From: JBQCHF01 sp051953655
Lineage (GTDB): Bacteria; Actinomycetota; Actinomycetes; Motilibacterales; Motilibacteraceae
Assembly: GCA_051953655.1 (NCBI GenBank)
Contig: JBQCIO010000353.1
Span: 1-33,325, forward strand
Direction: 5' to 3'
Length of the DNA: 33,325 nucleotides
Position 1 is the stretch's first letter. Every line of letters starts with the position of its first letter. The position numbers and the translations under genes were made by a program. This document shows positions 7,900 to 16,195 of this stretch, piece by piece. Under the pieces are notes generated by a model. The model had not been told where the DNA came from and did not search any database. It saw only the letters and a program-made list of their open reading frames with translations.

Positions 7900-8103
7900 A
7901 TGACCGCACTCGCCCACGTCCTGATCGTCCTTCTCGGCGACGTCGTCGCCCTCGGCGCGGCCGCCGCCCTCCCCCTGCTGCTGGTGCTCGCCCTGCGCGG
8001 CTGGGTCCGCCGGGACCCCGCCGGGACGCAGGCACCGCGCAGCGCCACGGGCCTGGCCGGCGCCGACCTGCGGGCGCCGCTGCCGGGGTCGGCTCCGCGC
8101 TGA
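7900..8103 (+). CDS. Small single-pass membrane protein, hypothetical
   Basis: A 67-residue ORF with one or two strongly hydrophobic segments (ALAHVLIVLLGDVVALGAAAALPLLLVLALRGW) followed by RR and a Pro/Gly/Ala tail. I recognise no family. It is transcribed divergently from the GlxA-type regulator, where such regulators' targets often lie. No clear Shine-Dalgarno precedes the ATG, so expression is uncertain. The Leu/Ala helix followed by a basic stop-transfer supports it being a real membrane peptide. Confidence 0.5.
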   Translation: MTALAHVLIVLLGDVVALGAAAALPLLLVLALRGWVRRDPAGTQAPRSATGLAGADLRAPLPGSAPR

Positions 8104-8116
8104 CCGGCGGCGCTCG

Positions 8117-8122
8117 TAGGCT
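8117..8122 (+). promoter_or_regulatory. -10 box of a leaderless acetyltransferase transcript
   Basis: TAGGCT lies exactly 7 bases before the GTG start at 8130, the geometry of a leaderless actinobacterial mRNA. No Shine-Dalgarno is present. Confidence 0.5.
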
Positions 8123-8129
8123 GCGGCCC

Positions 8130-8657
8130 GTGACGACGTCGGCCCGCGACCTGCCCGCCGGTCCACCCGCCGCCCTGGTCGTGCGCGAGGTCCGACCCGA
8201 CGAGCTCGACGCCGTCGGCGAGATCACCGTGGCCGCCTACGTCACCGACGGGCACATGCCCGCCGACGCCGGCTACGTGCACGAGCTGCGCGCGGCCGAC
8301 CGCCGCGCGGCGCACGCCACGGTGCTCGTCGCCGCCACCCCGGACGGCCTGCTCGGGGCCGTCACCTACGCCGAGCACGGATCGGAGTACGCCGAGCTGG
8401 CCGGGCCCGACGAGGCCGAGATCCGGATGCTGGCCGTCGACCCCGCCGCCCGCGGCCGCGGCGCCGGACGCGCCCTCGTCGTCGCCTGCGTCGACCGCGC
8501 CCGAGCCGCATGCTGCACCGCGATGGTGCTGAGCACCCAGCCGTCGATGACCACGGCGCACCGGATCTACGAGAGCCTCGGCTTCGTCCGCACCCCCGAC
8601 CGGGACTGGTTCCCGGTGCCCGAGGTCGAACTGCTCGCCTACCGCCTGGAGCTGTGA
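8130..8657 (+). CDS. GNAT family N-acetyltransferase
   Basis: A 175-residue GCN5-related acetyltransferase. Motif A, AEIRMLAVDPAARGRGAGRALV (about residues 92-113), supplies the acetyl-CoA pyrophosphate loop as RGRGAG. Motif B follows in MTTAHRIYESLGFVRTPDRDWF, with the conserved Tyr before the LGF turn. The substrate cannot be told. The GTG start is fixed by the -10 box 7 bases upstream. It converges on the ZIP-like gene, with only 2 bp between the stops. Confidence 0.88.
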   Translation: MTTSARDLPAGPPAALVVREVRPDELDAVGEITVAAYVTDGHMPADAGYVHELRAADRRAAHATVLVAATPDGLLGAVTYAEHGSEYAELAGPDEAEIRMLAVDPAARGRGAGRALVVACVDRARAACCTAMVLSTQPSMTTAHRIYESLGFVRTPDRDWFPVPEVELLAYRLEL

Positions 8658-8659
8658 GC

Positions 8660-9394
8660 TCAGACCATCGACTCGATGAGCAGGAAGGCCAGCAGCCCGC
8701 CGAACAGCATGCCGGTCGTCCATGGCGTCTCGGCGACGCCGTGCGCCTCGCGCAGCAGCTCCTCGAAGACCAGGAACAGCAGGGCGACGGCGGCGAAGGC
8801 GAGCACGAGGGTGTAGGCGTCCCCGGAGATCCACCGGCCGGTGAACCCGCCGAGCACCGCCCCCACCGGGAGCGCGAGCGCGAGCAGCGACATCACCAGG
8901 GGCACCCGGCTGCGCGCCTCCTCCGGGCCGTCGCGCCGCACCGTCTCCTTCTTCAGGGTCAGCGCCAGCGAGAGCCCGGTGACGAGGTCCTCGAGGGTCA
9001 GGGCGATCGCCAGCACCAGACCCAGCGAGGAGTCGTGGCCGAGCGAGACCCCGAGCAGCAGCCCGTCGATGAGGAAGTCGACGCCGACGACGGCCTGGAA
9101 GCCGACGCTCGCCCAGCGGCCCCCCTTGCGCTCCAGGCGCTGCGTGCCGCCGTCGAGCGCGAGCATGAACAGGGTGCCGACCGCGACGCCGATCGCCACC
9201 GCCACCGGCGCCCGCTGGTGCAGCTCGGCGAGCAGCTCGACGCCGATGACGGCCACCAGCCCACCGGCGGCGAAGTGCTGCAGCGCGCTGCGCACCCTGG
9301 CGCCCAGCTGCACGCGGGTCACGACGAAGCCGCCCACCGGGACGGCCACGGTGGGGGCGGCCGCGTAGGCCAGGGCGGTGAGGACGTCGGACAT
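8660..9394 (-). CDS. ZIP-family-like metal transporter, atypical metal site
   Basis: A 244-residue membrane protein with eight predicted helices in the ZIP arrangement, including a loop after TM3 (GGTQRLERKGGRW). True ZIP carriers place His/Glu/Asp in TM4 (like HxxxDG/EG) and TM5 (HExPE). Here the equivalent segments read VGVDFLIDGLLLGVSLG and IALTLEDLVTGLSLALTL, so the usual histidines are missing while acidic residues remain. It may carry another cation or have lost transport. ATG 9394 follows a GGAGG with 5-base spacing. No Zur- or Mn-type box was recognised upstream. Confidence 0.75.
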   Translation of the reverse strand: MSDVLTALAYAAAPTVAVPVGGFVVTRVQLGARVRSALQHFAAGGLVAVIGVELLAELHQRAPVAVAIGVAVGTLFMLALDGGTQRLERKGGRWASVGFQAVVGVDFLIDGLLLGVSLGHDSSLGLVLAIALTLEDLVTGLSLALTLKKETVRRDGPEEARSRVPLVMSLLALALPVGAVLGGFTGRWISGDAYTLVLAFAAVALLFLVFEELLREAHGVAETPWTTGMLFGGLLAFLLIESMV

Positions 9395-9455
9395 GGCACC
9401 TCCGCCCGTCCGCCTACCCGCTGTTGCCCGGGCTAACGGTCGGGCCGGAGAGCCG

Positions 9456-9842
9456 CTACCCCAGCCGGGCCAGGAACCGCTCGGCGTCGACGACCACCCG
9501 GGTCACCTCGCCGTGCCCGACCATCGCACCGGCCCCGTCCTCGGCGGCGACGTCGAAGCGCAGCAGGCGGCCGTCGACGTGCACGAGCGTGGCCCGCACG
9601 CTGACCCGGCCGCCGACCGGCGTAGCCCGGGTGTGCTCGAGCGAGACCCGCGTGCCGACGCTGGTGCTCCCGGCGGGCAGGTGCCCGGCGAGCGCCGCGC
9701 AGGTCGCCCGCTCGGCCAGCGCCAGCAGCCGCGGCGTCGCGAGCACCGACAGGTCCCCGCTGCCCACCGCCGACGCCGTGTCGGACTCCTCGACGACCCG
9801 CTCGACGACCGCGCTCAGCCCCGGCTCCAGCTCACGCTCCAC
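9456..9842 (-). CDS. Thioesterase (FlK-like hotdog) family protein
   Basis: A 128-residue single hotdog-fold protein. Residues 20-60 (SDTASAVGSGDLSVLATPRLLALAERATCAAL) include the central-helix pattern of fluoroacetyl-CoA thioesterase relatives with a Glu in the 'AERA' helix, followed by TSVGTRVSLEHTRATPVG, which holds the conserved His. It probably hydrolyses or binds an acyl-CoA; the substrate is unknown. Its GTG start at 9842 lies only 16 bp from the long hairpin at 9859-9914, so it needs a promoter inside or beyond that element, or readthrough from pilT. Confidence 0.75.
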   Translation of the reverse strand: MERELEPGLSAVVERVVEESDTASAVGSGDLSVLATPRLLALAERATCAALAGHLPAGSTSVGTRVSLEHTRATPVGGRVSVRATLVHVDGRLLRFDVAAEDGAGAMVGHGEVTRVVVDAERFLARLG

Positions 9843-9858
9843 GCGGCCCGACCCTAGT

Positions 9859-9914
9859 CCGTGATCAAGCAGAAATGGTGAAGCGCCTGCTTCACCATCT
9901 CTGCTTGATCACGG
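9859..9914. repeat. 56-bp palindromic hairpin element, 26-bp arms
   Basis: Arms 9859-9884 and 9889-9914 are complementary over 26 bp with one mismatch (A9874/C9899), separated by a 4-base loop. Each arm begins CCGTGATCAAGCAGA on its own strand and carries GGTGAAGC near the loop. It lies between pilT and the thioesterase gene and is less GC-rich than its surroundings. It could end pilT transcription, but the arms are much longer than an ordinary terminator. I suspect a dispersed REP/MITE-like element. Confidence 0.75.
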
Positions 9915-9930
9915 CATGCGGGGTGGGCGA

Positions 9931-11031
9931 TCAGGCGACCAGGCCGAGGCGGCGCAGCTCGACGGCGAGGTCGTGCGGGCTGGTGGAGGCCGCCATCGCC
10001 GCGTCGAGGGTGATGACGCCGTCGCGGAGCAGGGCGACCAGGTGCTGGTCGAAGGTCTGCATGCCGTAGTAGGCGCCTTCCTTGATCAGGTCGGCGATGG
10101 TGCTGGTCTTGTCCGCGTCGGCGATGGCGTCGGCGATGCGGCCGGTGTTGACGCACACCTCCATCGCCACGCAGCGGCCCAGGCCGTCGGCGCGGGGCAC
10201 CAGGCGCTGGCAGATGATGCCGCGCAGCGCGCCGGCGAGGGACAGCCGGACCTGCTTCTGCTCGTGCGGCGGGAAGAAGTCGATGACGCGGTTGACCGTC
10301 TCCTGCGCGTCGGTGGTGTGCAGGGTCGACATGACGAAGTGGCCGGTCTCGGCCGCGGCCAGCGCGGCCTTCACCGTCTCGTGGTCGCGCATCTCGCCGA
10401 CGAGGATGACGTCGGGGTCCTGCCGCATGGCCGCGCGCATGGCGACGGCGAAGTCGTCGGTGTCGACCCGCACCTCGCGCTGGTTGATCATCGACAGCTT
10501 GTCGAAGTGCAGGACCTCGATCGGGTCCTCGATGGTGACCACGTGCACCTCGCGGTGCGAGTTGATGTGGTCGATCATGCCGGCCAGCGTGGTGGTCTTG
10601 CCCGAGCCGGTCGGTCCGGTGACCAGCACCAGGCCGCGCGGCTCCATGGCCAGCGCGGAGATGACCGGCGGCAGGCCGAGGTCCTCCAGCGGGATGGCGC
10701 CCACTGACACCCGGCGGAACACCAGGCCGGCCGAACCGCGGGACCGGAAGGCGTTGACGCGGAACCGGCCGACGTCGGTGATGGAGTAGGCGAAGTCGGC
10801 CTCGTTGGTGCGCCCGAACTCCTCGATGAGATCGCTGCGGAGCACCTCGTGGACCATGTGCTCGGTGTCCGAGGGGCGCAGCGAGGGCGCCTGCAGCTTG
10901 CGCAGGCGACCGTCGATCCGCACGCGCGGGGGCGAACCCACCTTGCAGTGCAGGTCCGACCCGCCGACCTCCACGAGGGCGCGGAGGAACGGCACGACCG
11001 ACAGAGGCTCGGATCCGCTCACGGGGACCAT
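9931..11031 (-). CDS. pilT: Type IV pilus retraction ATPase PilT
   Basis: A 366-residue secretion ATPase of the PilT/PilU branch. The N-terminal PAS-like domain contains SDLHCKVGSPPRVRIDG. The RecA-like domain has Walker A GPTGSGKTTT (about 139-148), the Asp box (TIEDPIEVLH), Walker B (DPDVILVGEMRDHETV) and the His box (TGHFVMSTLHTTDAQETVNRVIDFFP). The C-terminus has IADLIKEGAYYGMQTFDQHLVALLRDGVIT, which aligns with the PilT-specific region. It should power pilus retraction and twitching. No other pilus gene is in the window, so it is an orphan here, as in many actinobacteria. The long hairpin follows its stop by 16 bp. Confidence 0.93.
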   Translation of the reverse strand: MVPVSGSEPLSVVPFLRALVEVGGSDLHCKVGSPPRVRIDGRLRKLQAPSLRPSDTEHMVHEVLRSDLIEEFGRTNEADFAYSITDVGRFRVNAFRSRGSAGLVFRRVSVGAIPLEDLGLPPVISALAMEPRGLVLVTGPTGSGKTTTLAGMIDHINSHREVHVVTIEDPIEVLHFDKLSMINQREVRVDTDDFAVAMRAAMRQDPDVILVGEMRDHETVKAALAAAETGHFVMSTLHTTDAQETVNRVIDFFPPHEQKQVRLSLAGALRGIICQRLVPRADGLGRCVAMEVCVNTGRIADAIADADKTSTIADLIKEGAYYGMQTFDQHLVALLRDGVITLDAAMAASTSPHDLAVELRRLGLVA

Positions 11032-11116
11032 GTCGGGCGCCCGGGGCGGGACCTTGAGCCGCCGGGGAGGTGATCTGCGCCCGACCCCGCCGTCGCAGGG
11101 TCGGGTGGGGCCGCGG

Positions 11117-11332
11117 CTACTCGATGACGGCGATGACGTCGCCCTCCTGGACGACGTCGCCCTCGTTCACGACGAGGCTGGAGATGCGGCCGCTGGTCTC
11201 GGCGACCACCGGGATCTCCATCTTCATCGACTCGAGGATGACCAGCGTGTCGCCGTCCTCGACCGTGTCGCCCTCGGCCACCACGACCTTCCAGACGTTG
11301 GCGACCATCTCGGCCCGGATCTCCTCGGCCAC
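11117..11332 (-). CDS. Small biotin carrier protein (BCCP-like)
   Basis: A 71-residue biotinyl domain on its own. The biotinylation motif ESMKME has its Lys at about residue 37; flanking VAEGDTVEDGDTLVILESMKMEIPV and GRISSLVVNEGDVVQEGDVIAVIE are the two symmetric halves of the barrel. It resembles the mycobacterial TB7.3 protein. It follows the biotin carboxylase gene by 61 bp on the same strand and is the probable biotin carrier for that enzyme. GTG 11332 has AGGAGG upstream (GAGGAGGAACGGC). Confidence 0.92.
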   Translation of the reverse strand: MAEEIRAEMVANVWKVVVAEGDTVEDGDTLVILESMKMEIPVVAETSGRISSLVVNEGDVVQEGDVIAVIE

Positions 11333-11393
11333 GCCGTTCCTCCTCGATCGGTTCTCAGTGGGATCAATCCAAGCACGGCCGGTAGTGGACCGC

Positions 11394-12734
<1,341 letters not shown>

Positions 12735-12827
12735 GCTGCTGCTCCCTCCGGGTGGGATCTGACGCCGGTGCGGCGCGCGGGCGCGGCGCTGCCGGGGTGG
12801 TGCCGCGCCGGCGGCGAGACTAGCGCC

Positions 12828-13451
12828 ATGGTCCTGGCCCTCCTCGTCGCCGTCTGCGCGCTGCTGCTGGGCCTGGCCGCCTGCGGCCGCTGGCCGGCCT
12901 GGTCCCGGCTCGGCCTGCGCGGGGGGCGCTGGCTGCTCGCGGCGCTGGCGCTGCAGCTGGCCTCGGCGCTCGCGCCCGGCCTGACCGGCGCCGCCCGCTC
13001 GGGGCTGCTGGCCGGGTCGTTCCTGCTGGCGCTGGTGGCGGTGCTGGCCAACCGGCGCGCCCCGGGCGCGCCGCTGCTGGGGCTCGGGCTGGCCGCCAAC
13101 GGCCTGGTGGTGGCGCTCAACGCGGGGATGCCGGTGTCCCTGGGGGCGGCCCGCCGAGCCGGGCTGGACCTGACCGCCGCCGACCTGGCTGCGGACCCGC
13201 GCCACGCCGTCCTCGACGCCGGCACCCGGCTGCCCTGGCTGGGCGACGTCGTGCCGTTCCCGGTACCGCTGCTCCCGGAGGTGGTGAGCGCGGGGGACGT
13301 GCTGGTGGCGGCCGGGCTCGGGCTGGCGGTGCTGACGGCGGTGCGGGCGGCCCGCACGCTGCCCAGGACCCGCCGCGAGCCCGCTGGCGCGGCTCAGACG
13401 GTGACGCGCTCCACGACGCGTGCCAGCGCCTCGACTACGCGCGGGTCGTAG
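12828..13451 (+). CDS. DUF5317 family membrane protein
   Basis: A 207-residue membrane protein with about five hydrophobic segments. The stretch APLLGLGLAANGLVVALNAGMPVS and LPWLGDVVPFPVPLLPEVVSAGDVLVAAGLG, with short Gly/Pro turns, are typical of DUF5317, whose function is unknown. It is divergent from accC. Its 3' end overlaps the tail of the degenerate HD gene by 58 bp on the opposite strand, and its last 20 residues (Thr/Arg/Ser-rich) are simply that overlap, so the real functional C-terminus probably lies earlier. Confidence 0.78.
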   Translation: MVLALLVAVCALLLGLAACGRWPAWSRLGLRGGRWLLAALALQLASALAPGLTGAARSGLLAGSFLLALVAVLANRRAPGAPLLGLGLAANGLVVALNAGMPVSLGAARRAGLDLTAADLAADPRHAVLDAGTRLPWLGDVVPFPVPLLPEVVSAGDVLVAAGLGLAVLTAVRAARTLPRTRREPAGAAQTVTRSTTRASASTTRGS

Positions 13452-14683
13452 TCGTAGGCCACGCCGAGGCGGATGCGCTCCAGCGCCTCGGTGCGCCGGC
13501 TGCGCTCCAGCGACTCCCCCACCAGGTCGTCGTAGGCGTTGGCCACCCGGATGATCCGGCTGGCCAGGGGCACGTCCTCGTCGCTGGCCACGCCCGGGCG
13601 GCGGTAGGGGTCGGCCAGGTGCTCGACGTAGCCGGCCACCCTGTCCAGCACGCCGGTCTCGCGCACGACGTCGGCGCCCAGGCCGGCGATCCGGCGCTGC
13701 TCGGGCTGGCTGACCACCACGGTGGCGCCCCCGGGGATGGGGTCGGCCAGGGCCAGCTGCCCGATGTCGTGCATGAGCGCGGCGTACTCCAGGTCCAGCA
13801 GCTCGGACTCGGCCAGCCCCAGCTCCTGCCCCACCGCCACCGACAGCTCGCTGACCCGCTGCGCGTGCCCGGTCTCGGTGTAGCCGCCCACCTCGGTGAC
13901 CCGGGCCAGCGAGCGGATGGTCTGCAGGTAGGTGGCGCGGATGGCGGAGAAGCGGCGGATGGCGAACTGGGTGAGCAGCAGGGGCGCGGCGAAGACCGGC
14001 AGCGCCCAGGCACCCATCACGCTGGCCGCCAGCGCCACCAGGACGCCGGTGGCGCTGATCGCCGCGACGACGCCGAAGGTGGCCCGGAGCTCGTCGAGCA
14101 GCACCACCCGGAACCGCTGGCGCTCCCGCTCGGCGCGCACGCTGGCGGCGAGCACGCCGTCCAGGGCGCTGGCCAGCACCGCGATGAGCGCGAGGACCAG
14201 CGCGCGGTAGGTCGGGTGGGCGGCGGGGTCGTCGGTGTGGATGACCGCGGAGTGCCACGGCTCGGCGTCGAAGGCGACCGCGGCCAGGAAGGCGACGAGG
14301 ACCCGTCGGGCGAGGGCGTCGACGCCGACCGGCCGGCGGGCGACCGCGTGCGGGAAGGCGCCGACGACCACGCCGACGCCGGTCACGGCGGCCACCTGCC
14401 ACGGCGACCAGGCCGTCTCGTGACCGTGGATGTAGGGCAGCAGCGCGTAGGCGAGGGCGGCGGCAGCGCCGAGCGGGGCGCCGTCCCGGCCGTTGGGCAG
14501 CGTGACCCGCAGCAGCTCGCCGACGGCGATGGCCACCCCGAACGCGCACGCCGTGCCGACGTCGCGCAGGTCGGTGGCCGACCGGGCGAACGCCACCACC
14601 GCGAGCGCCCCGGCCAGGGCGACGAGCAGCACCTCGCCCAGGACGAACGAGGAGCGGCGGGCGGCGAGGACGCCGGAGCTCAT
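13394..14683 (-). CDS. Membrane HD-domain protein, degenerate HD-GYP
   Basis: A 429-residue protein with about seven membrane helices (residues 15-265) and a C-terminal HD-GYP-like domain. It retains GHAQRVSELSVAVGQELGL and MHDIGQ, plus RVANAYDDL, but the HDIGK Lys is Gln, the HHE motif reads VEHLAD, and GYP is replaced by DPYRRPG. Two or more metal ligands of a cyclic-di-GMP phosphodiesterase are therefore missing and catalysis is doubtful; a binding or partner role is more likely. Its start overlaps the upstream HD-GYP gene in ATGA (14680-14683), so the two are coupled and may heterodimerise. They share domain order, which suggests duplication. Confidence 0.85.
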   Translation of the reverse strand: MSSGVLAARRSSFVLGEVLLVALAGALAVVAFARSATDLRDVGTACAFGVAIAVGELLRVTLPNGRDGAPLGAAAALAYALLPYIHGHETAWSPWQVAAVTGVGVVVGAFPHAVARRPVGVDALARRVLVAFLAAVAFDAEPWHSAVIHTDDPAAHPTYRALVLALIAVLASALDGVLAASVRAERERQRFRVVLLDELRATFGVVAAISATGVLVALAASVMGAWALPVFAAPLLLTQFAIRRFSAIRATYLQTIRSLARVTEVGGYTETGHAQRVSELSVAVGQELGLAESELLDLEYAALMHDIGQLALADPIPGGATVVVSQPEQRRIAGLGADVVRETGVLDRVAGYVEHLADPYRRPGVASDEDVPLASRIIRVANAYDDLVGESLERSRRTEALERIRLGVAYDYDPRVVEALARVVERVTV

Positions 14684-16071
14684 GCGGCGGACCCGTCGTG
14701 GCTGGCGGCCGGCTCGTCGTGGCACCGCGCGCCGCCCTGCGCGGGGATGACCGGGGTGTCGACGACGTGCAGCGGGGGCAGCGAGTCGGCGAGCTCCCAG
14801 CCCTCCTCGCCGACCGCCGCGGACAGCAGGTCGACGAACTCGGGCTGGAACTGGGTGCCCTTGCACCGCTCGAGCTCGAGCAGCGCCTCGGCCACCGGCC
14901 GGGCGCCGCGGTAGGAGCGGGTGGACGTCATCGCGTCGAAGGCGTCGGCGACGGCGAGGATGCGGGCGAACTCGGGGATCTCCTCACCCTTGAGCCCGCT
15001 GGGGTAGCCCCGTCCGTCGAGGCGCTCGTGGTGGTGGCGGATGCCCTCGTGCGCCTCGCCGAGGAACTCGATGCCGCTCACGATCTCGAAGCCGTGCAGC
15101 GGGTGCAGCGCGACGGCGTCGAACTCGGCGTCGCTGAGCCGTCCGTTCTTCTGCAGCACCCGGGTCGGCACCCCGAGCTTGCCCACGTCGTGGAGGAACC
15201 CGGCGTACCGGAGCATCTCCAGCCGGTCCTGCCGCATCCCGCCGCGCCGCGCGATCATCACCGCGGCCTTGGACACCCGCTCGCCGTGCTGGCGCGTGTA
15301 GAGGTCCTTGGTCTCCACCGCGCGGACGAGCGCGCGGACGGTGGACTCGTAGGCCTGCTTCTCGGCGACGTAGAGCTGGAAGACCCAGCGGGCAACGAAC
15401 AACGGCAGGAGGACCAGTAGGGCCGCGACTGGCCCCACCTGCACAGAGCGCCAAAGGACGGCGAGGAGCAGCCCGAACAAGCCATAACCCAGATACGCCA
15501 GACTCTGCTGCAGAAGTTGAGCGCCGAGGATTTCCCTGCGCTGAACACGCAGAGTCAAGTGGAGGATGTTGGCGACGAGCAGTCCATTGATCAAACACAC
15601 CACGATGGCCGACAAGCCGAACAGGGGAACCACGGCTAGCGATAGCTCCCCCTCCGGGAGAACCGACGGCATCCCGAGCAGATTCATGCCAAATGCGTAG
15701 GTCATGCTCCCTGCGGCGGCAGCAATCGCGACGGCAGCAGCATTGAACGCCCACCGGACTGGAGTCGACCCCTTCGGAGGCGCCAAGGCCCGGCCCAAAG
15801 TCACCACAACGACGGCTGCCGCCGGACCGATGATCAGAGGAGCCGCCAGAGTCATGATCAGTCCGAGGTCAACCTTGACGCCCCCCGCGGAGTCGGCACG
15901 CAGTCGGCTGGCAATGACGAACAGAACTAGGACGACCACCAGCGAGACAAGAACGTCAGTCCTGTCACCGCCGCCGAGACTGACCTGAGTCAGGCAGAAG
16001 CCGGCCGCAAGGAGGGCTGCCGAGACGACGCAGACGACGAAGGCGCGTGCCGCTATCGACAGCTCGCGCAC
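14680..16071 (-). CDS. Membrane-anchored HD-GYP cyclic-di-GMP phosphodiesterase
   Basis: A 463-residue protein. Residues 1-230 hold about seven or eight membrane helices (for example AFVVCVVSAALLAAGFCLTQ, LIMTLAAPLIIGPAAAVVVV, GLSAIVVCLINGLLVANIL). Residues 245-430 are an intact HD-GYP domain: RQHGERVSKAAVMIA, FLHDVGKLGVP, HPLHGFEI, IRHHHERLDGRGYPSG and AVADAFDAMTS. It should hydrolyse cyclic di-GMP at the membrane. GTG 16071 follows GGAGG by 5 bases. GC drops to about 62% from about 15,370 to the 5' end, that is across the membrane half only, while the catalytic half is about 75%. A 20-codon ORF lies 61 bp upstream with no hairpin between. Confidence 0.92.
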   Translation of the reverse strand: MRELSIAARAFVVCVVSAALLAAGFCLTQVSLGGGDRTDVLVSLVVVLVLFVIASRLRADSAGGVKVDLGLIMTLAAPLIIGPAAAVVVVTLGRALAPPKGSTPVRWAFNAAAVAIAAAAGSMTYAFGMNLLGMPSVLPEGELSLAVVPLFGLSAIVVCLINGLLVANILHLTLRVQRREILGAQLLQQSLAYLGYGLFGLLLAVLWRSVQVGPVAALLVLLPLFVARWVFQLYVAEKQAYESTVRALVRAVETKDLYTRQHGERVSKAAVMIARRGGMRQDRLEMLRYAGFLHDVGKLGVPTRVLQKNGRLSDAEFDAVALHPLHGFEIVSGIEFLGEAHEGIRHHHERLDGRGYPSGLKGEEIPEFARILAVADAFDAMTSTRSYRGARPVAEALLELERCKGTQFQPEFVDLLSAAVGEEGWELADSLPPLHVVDTPVIPAQGGARCHDEPAASHDGSAA

Positions 16072-16132
16072 CTCATCCTCCGCAGGTCGAAACAGAGTGC
16101 CCCAGGACCGACAACGGCGGGGTTCTGAGCTA

Positions 16133-16195
16133 CTACCAGCCCCAGTGCGCGCTGGCCGAGAGGAAGCCCTCGACCATGGCCGCGATCTTCTTCAT
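16133..16195 (-). CDS. 20-residue peptide ORF upstream of the HD-GYP gene
   Basis: The ORF reads MKKIAAMVEGFLSASAHWGW and stops at TAG. It has the Lys-Lys start and amphipathic core seen in short exported pheromone precursors, and a Trp-Gly-Trp end. GGGGTG lies 7 bases before its ATG. It is on the same strand as, and 61 bp before, the membrane HD-GYP gene with no terminator between, so cotranscription is likely. It lies inside the low-GC block. I know no family for it. It could instead be a leader peptide or a chance ORF; 20 codons alone are weak evidence. Confidence 0.42.
   Translation of the reverse strand: MKKIAAMVEGFLSASAHWGW

Noticed and set aside
9420..9434. GTTGCCCGGGCTAAC upstream of the ZIP-like gene as a metal-regulator box
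   Set aside because: Symmetry is limited to GCCCGGGC and it does not match Zur, MntR or DtxR boxes.
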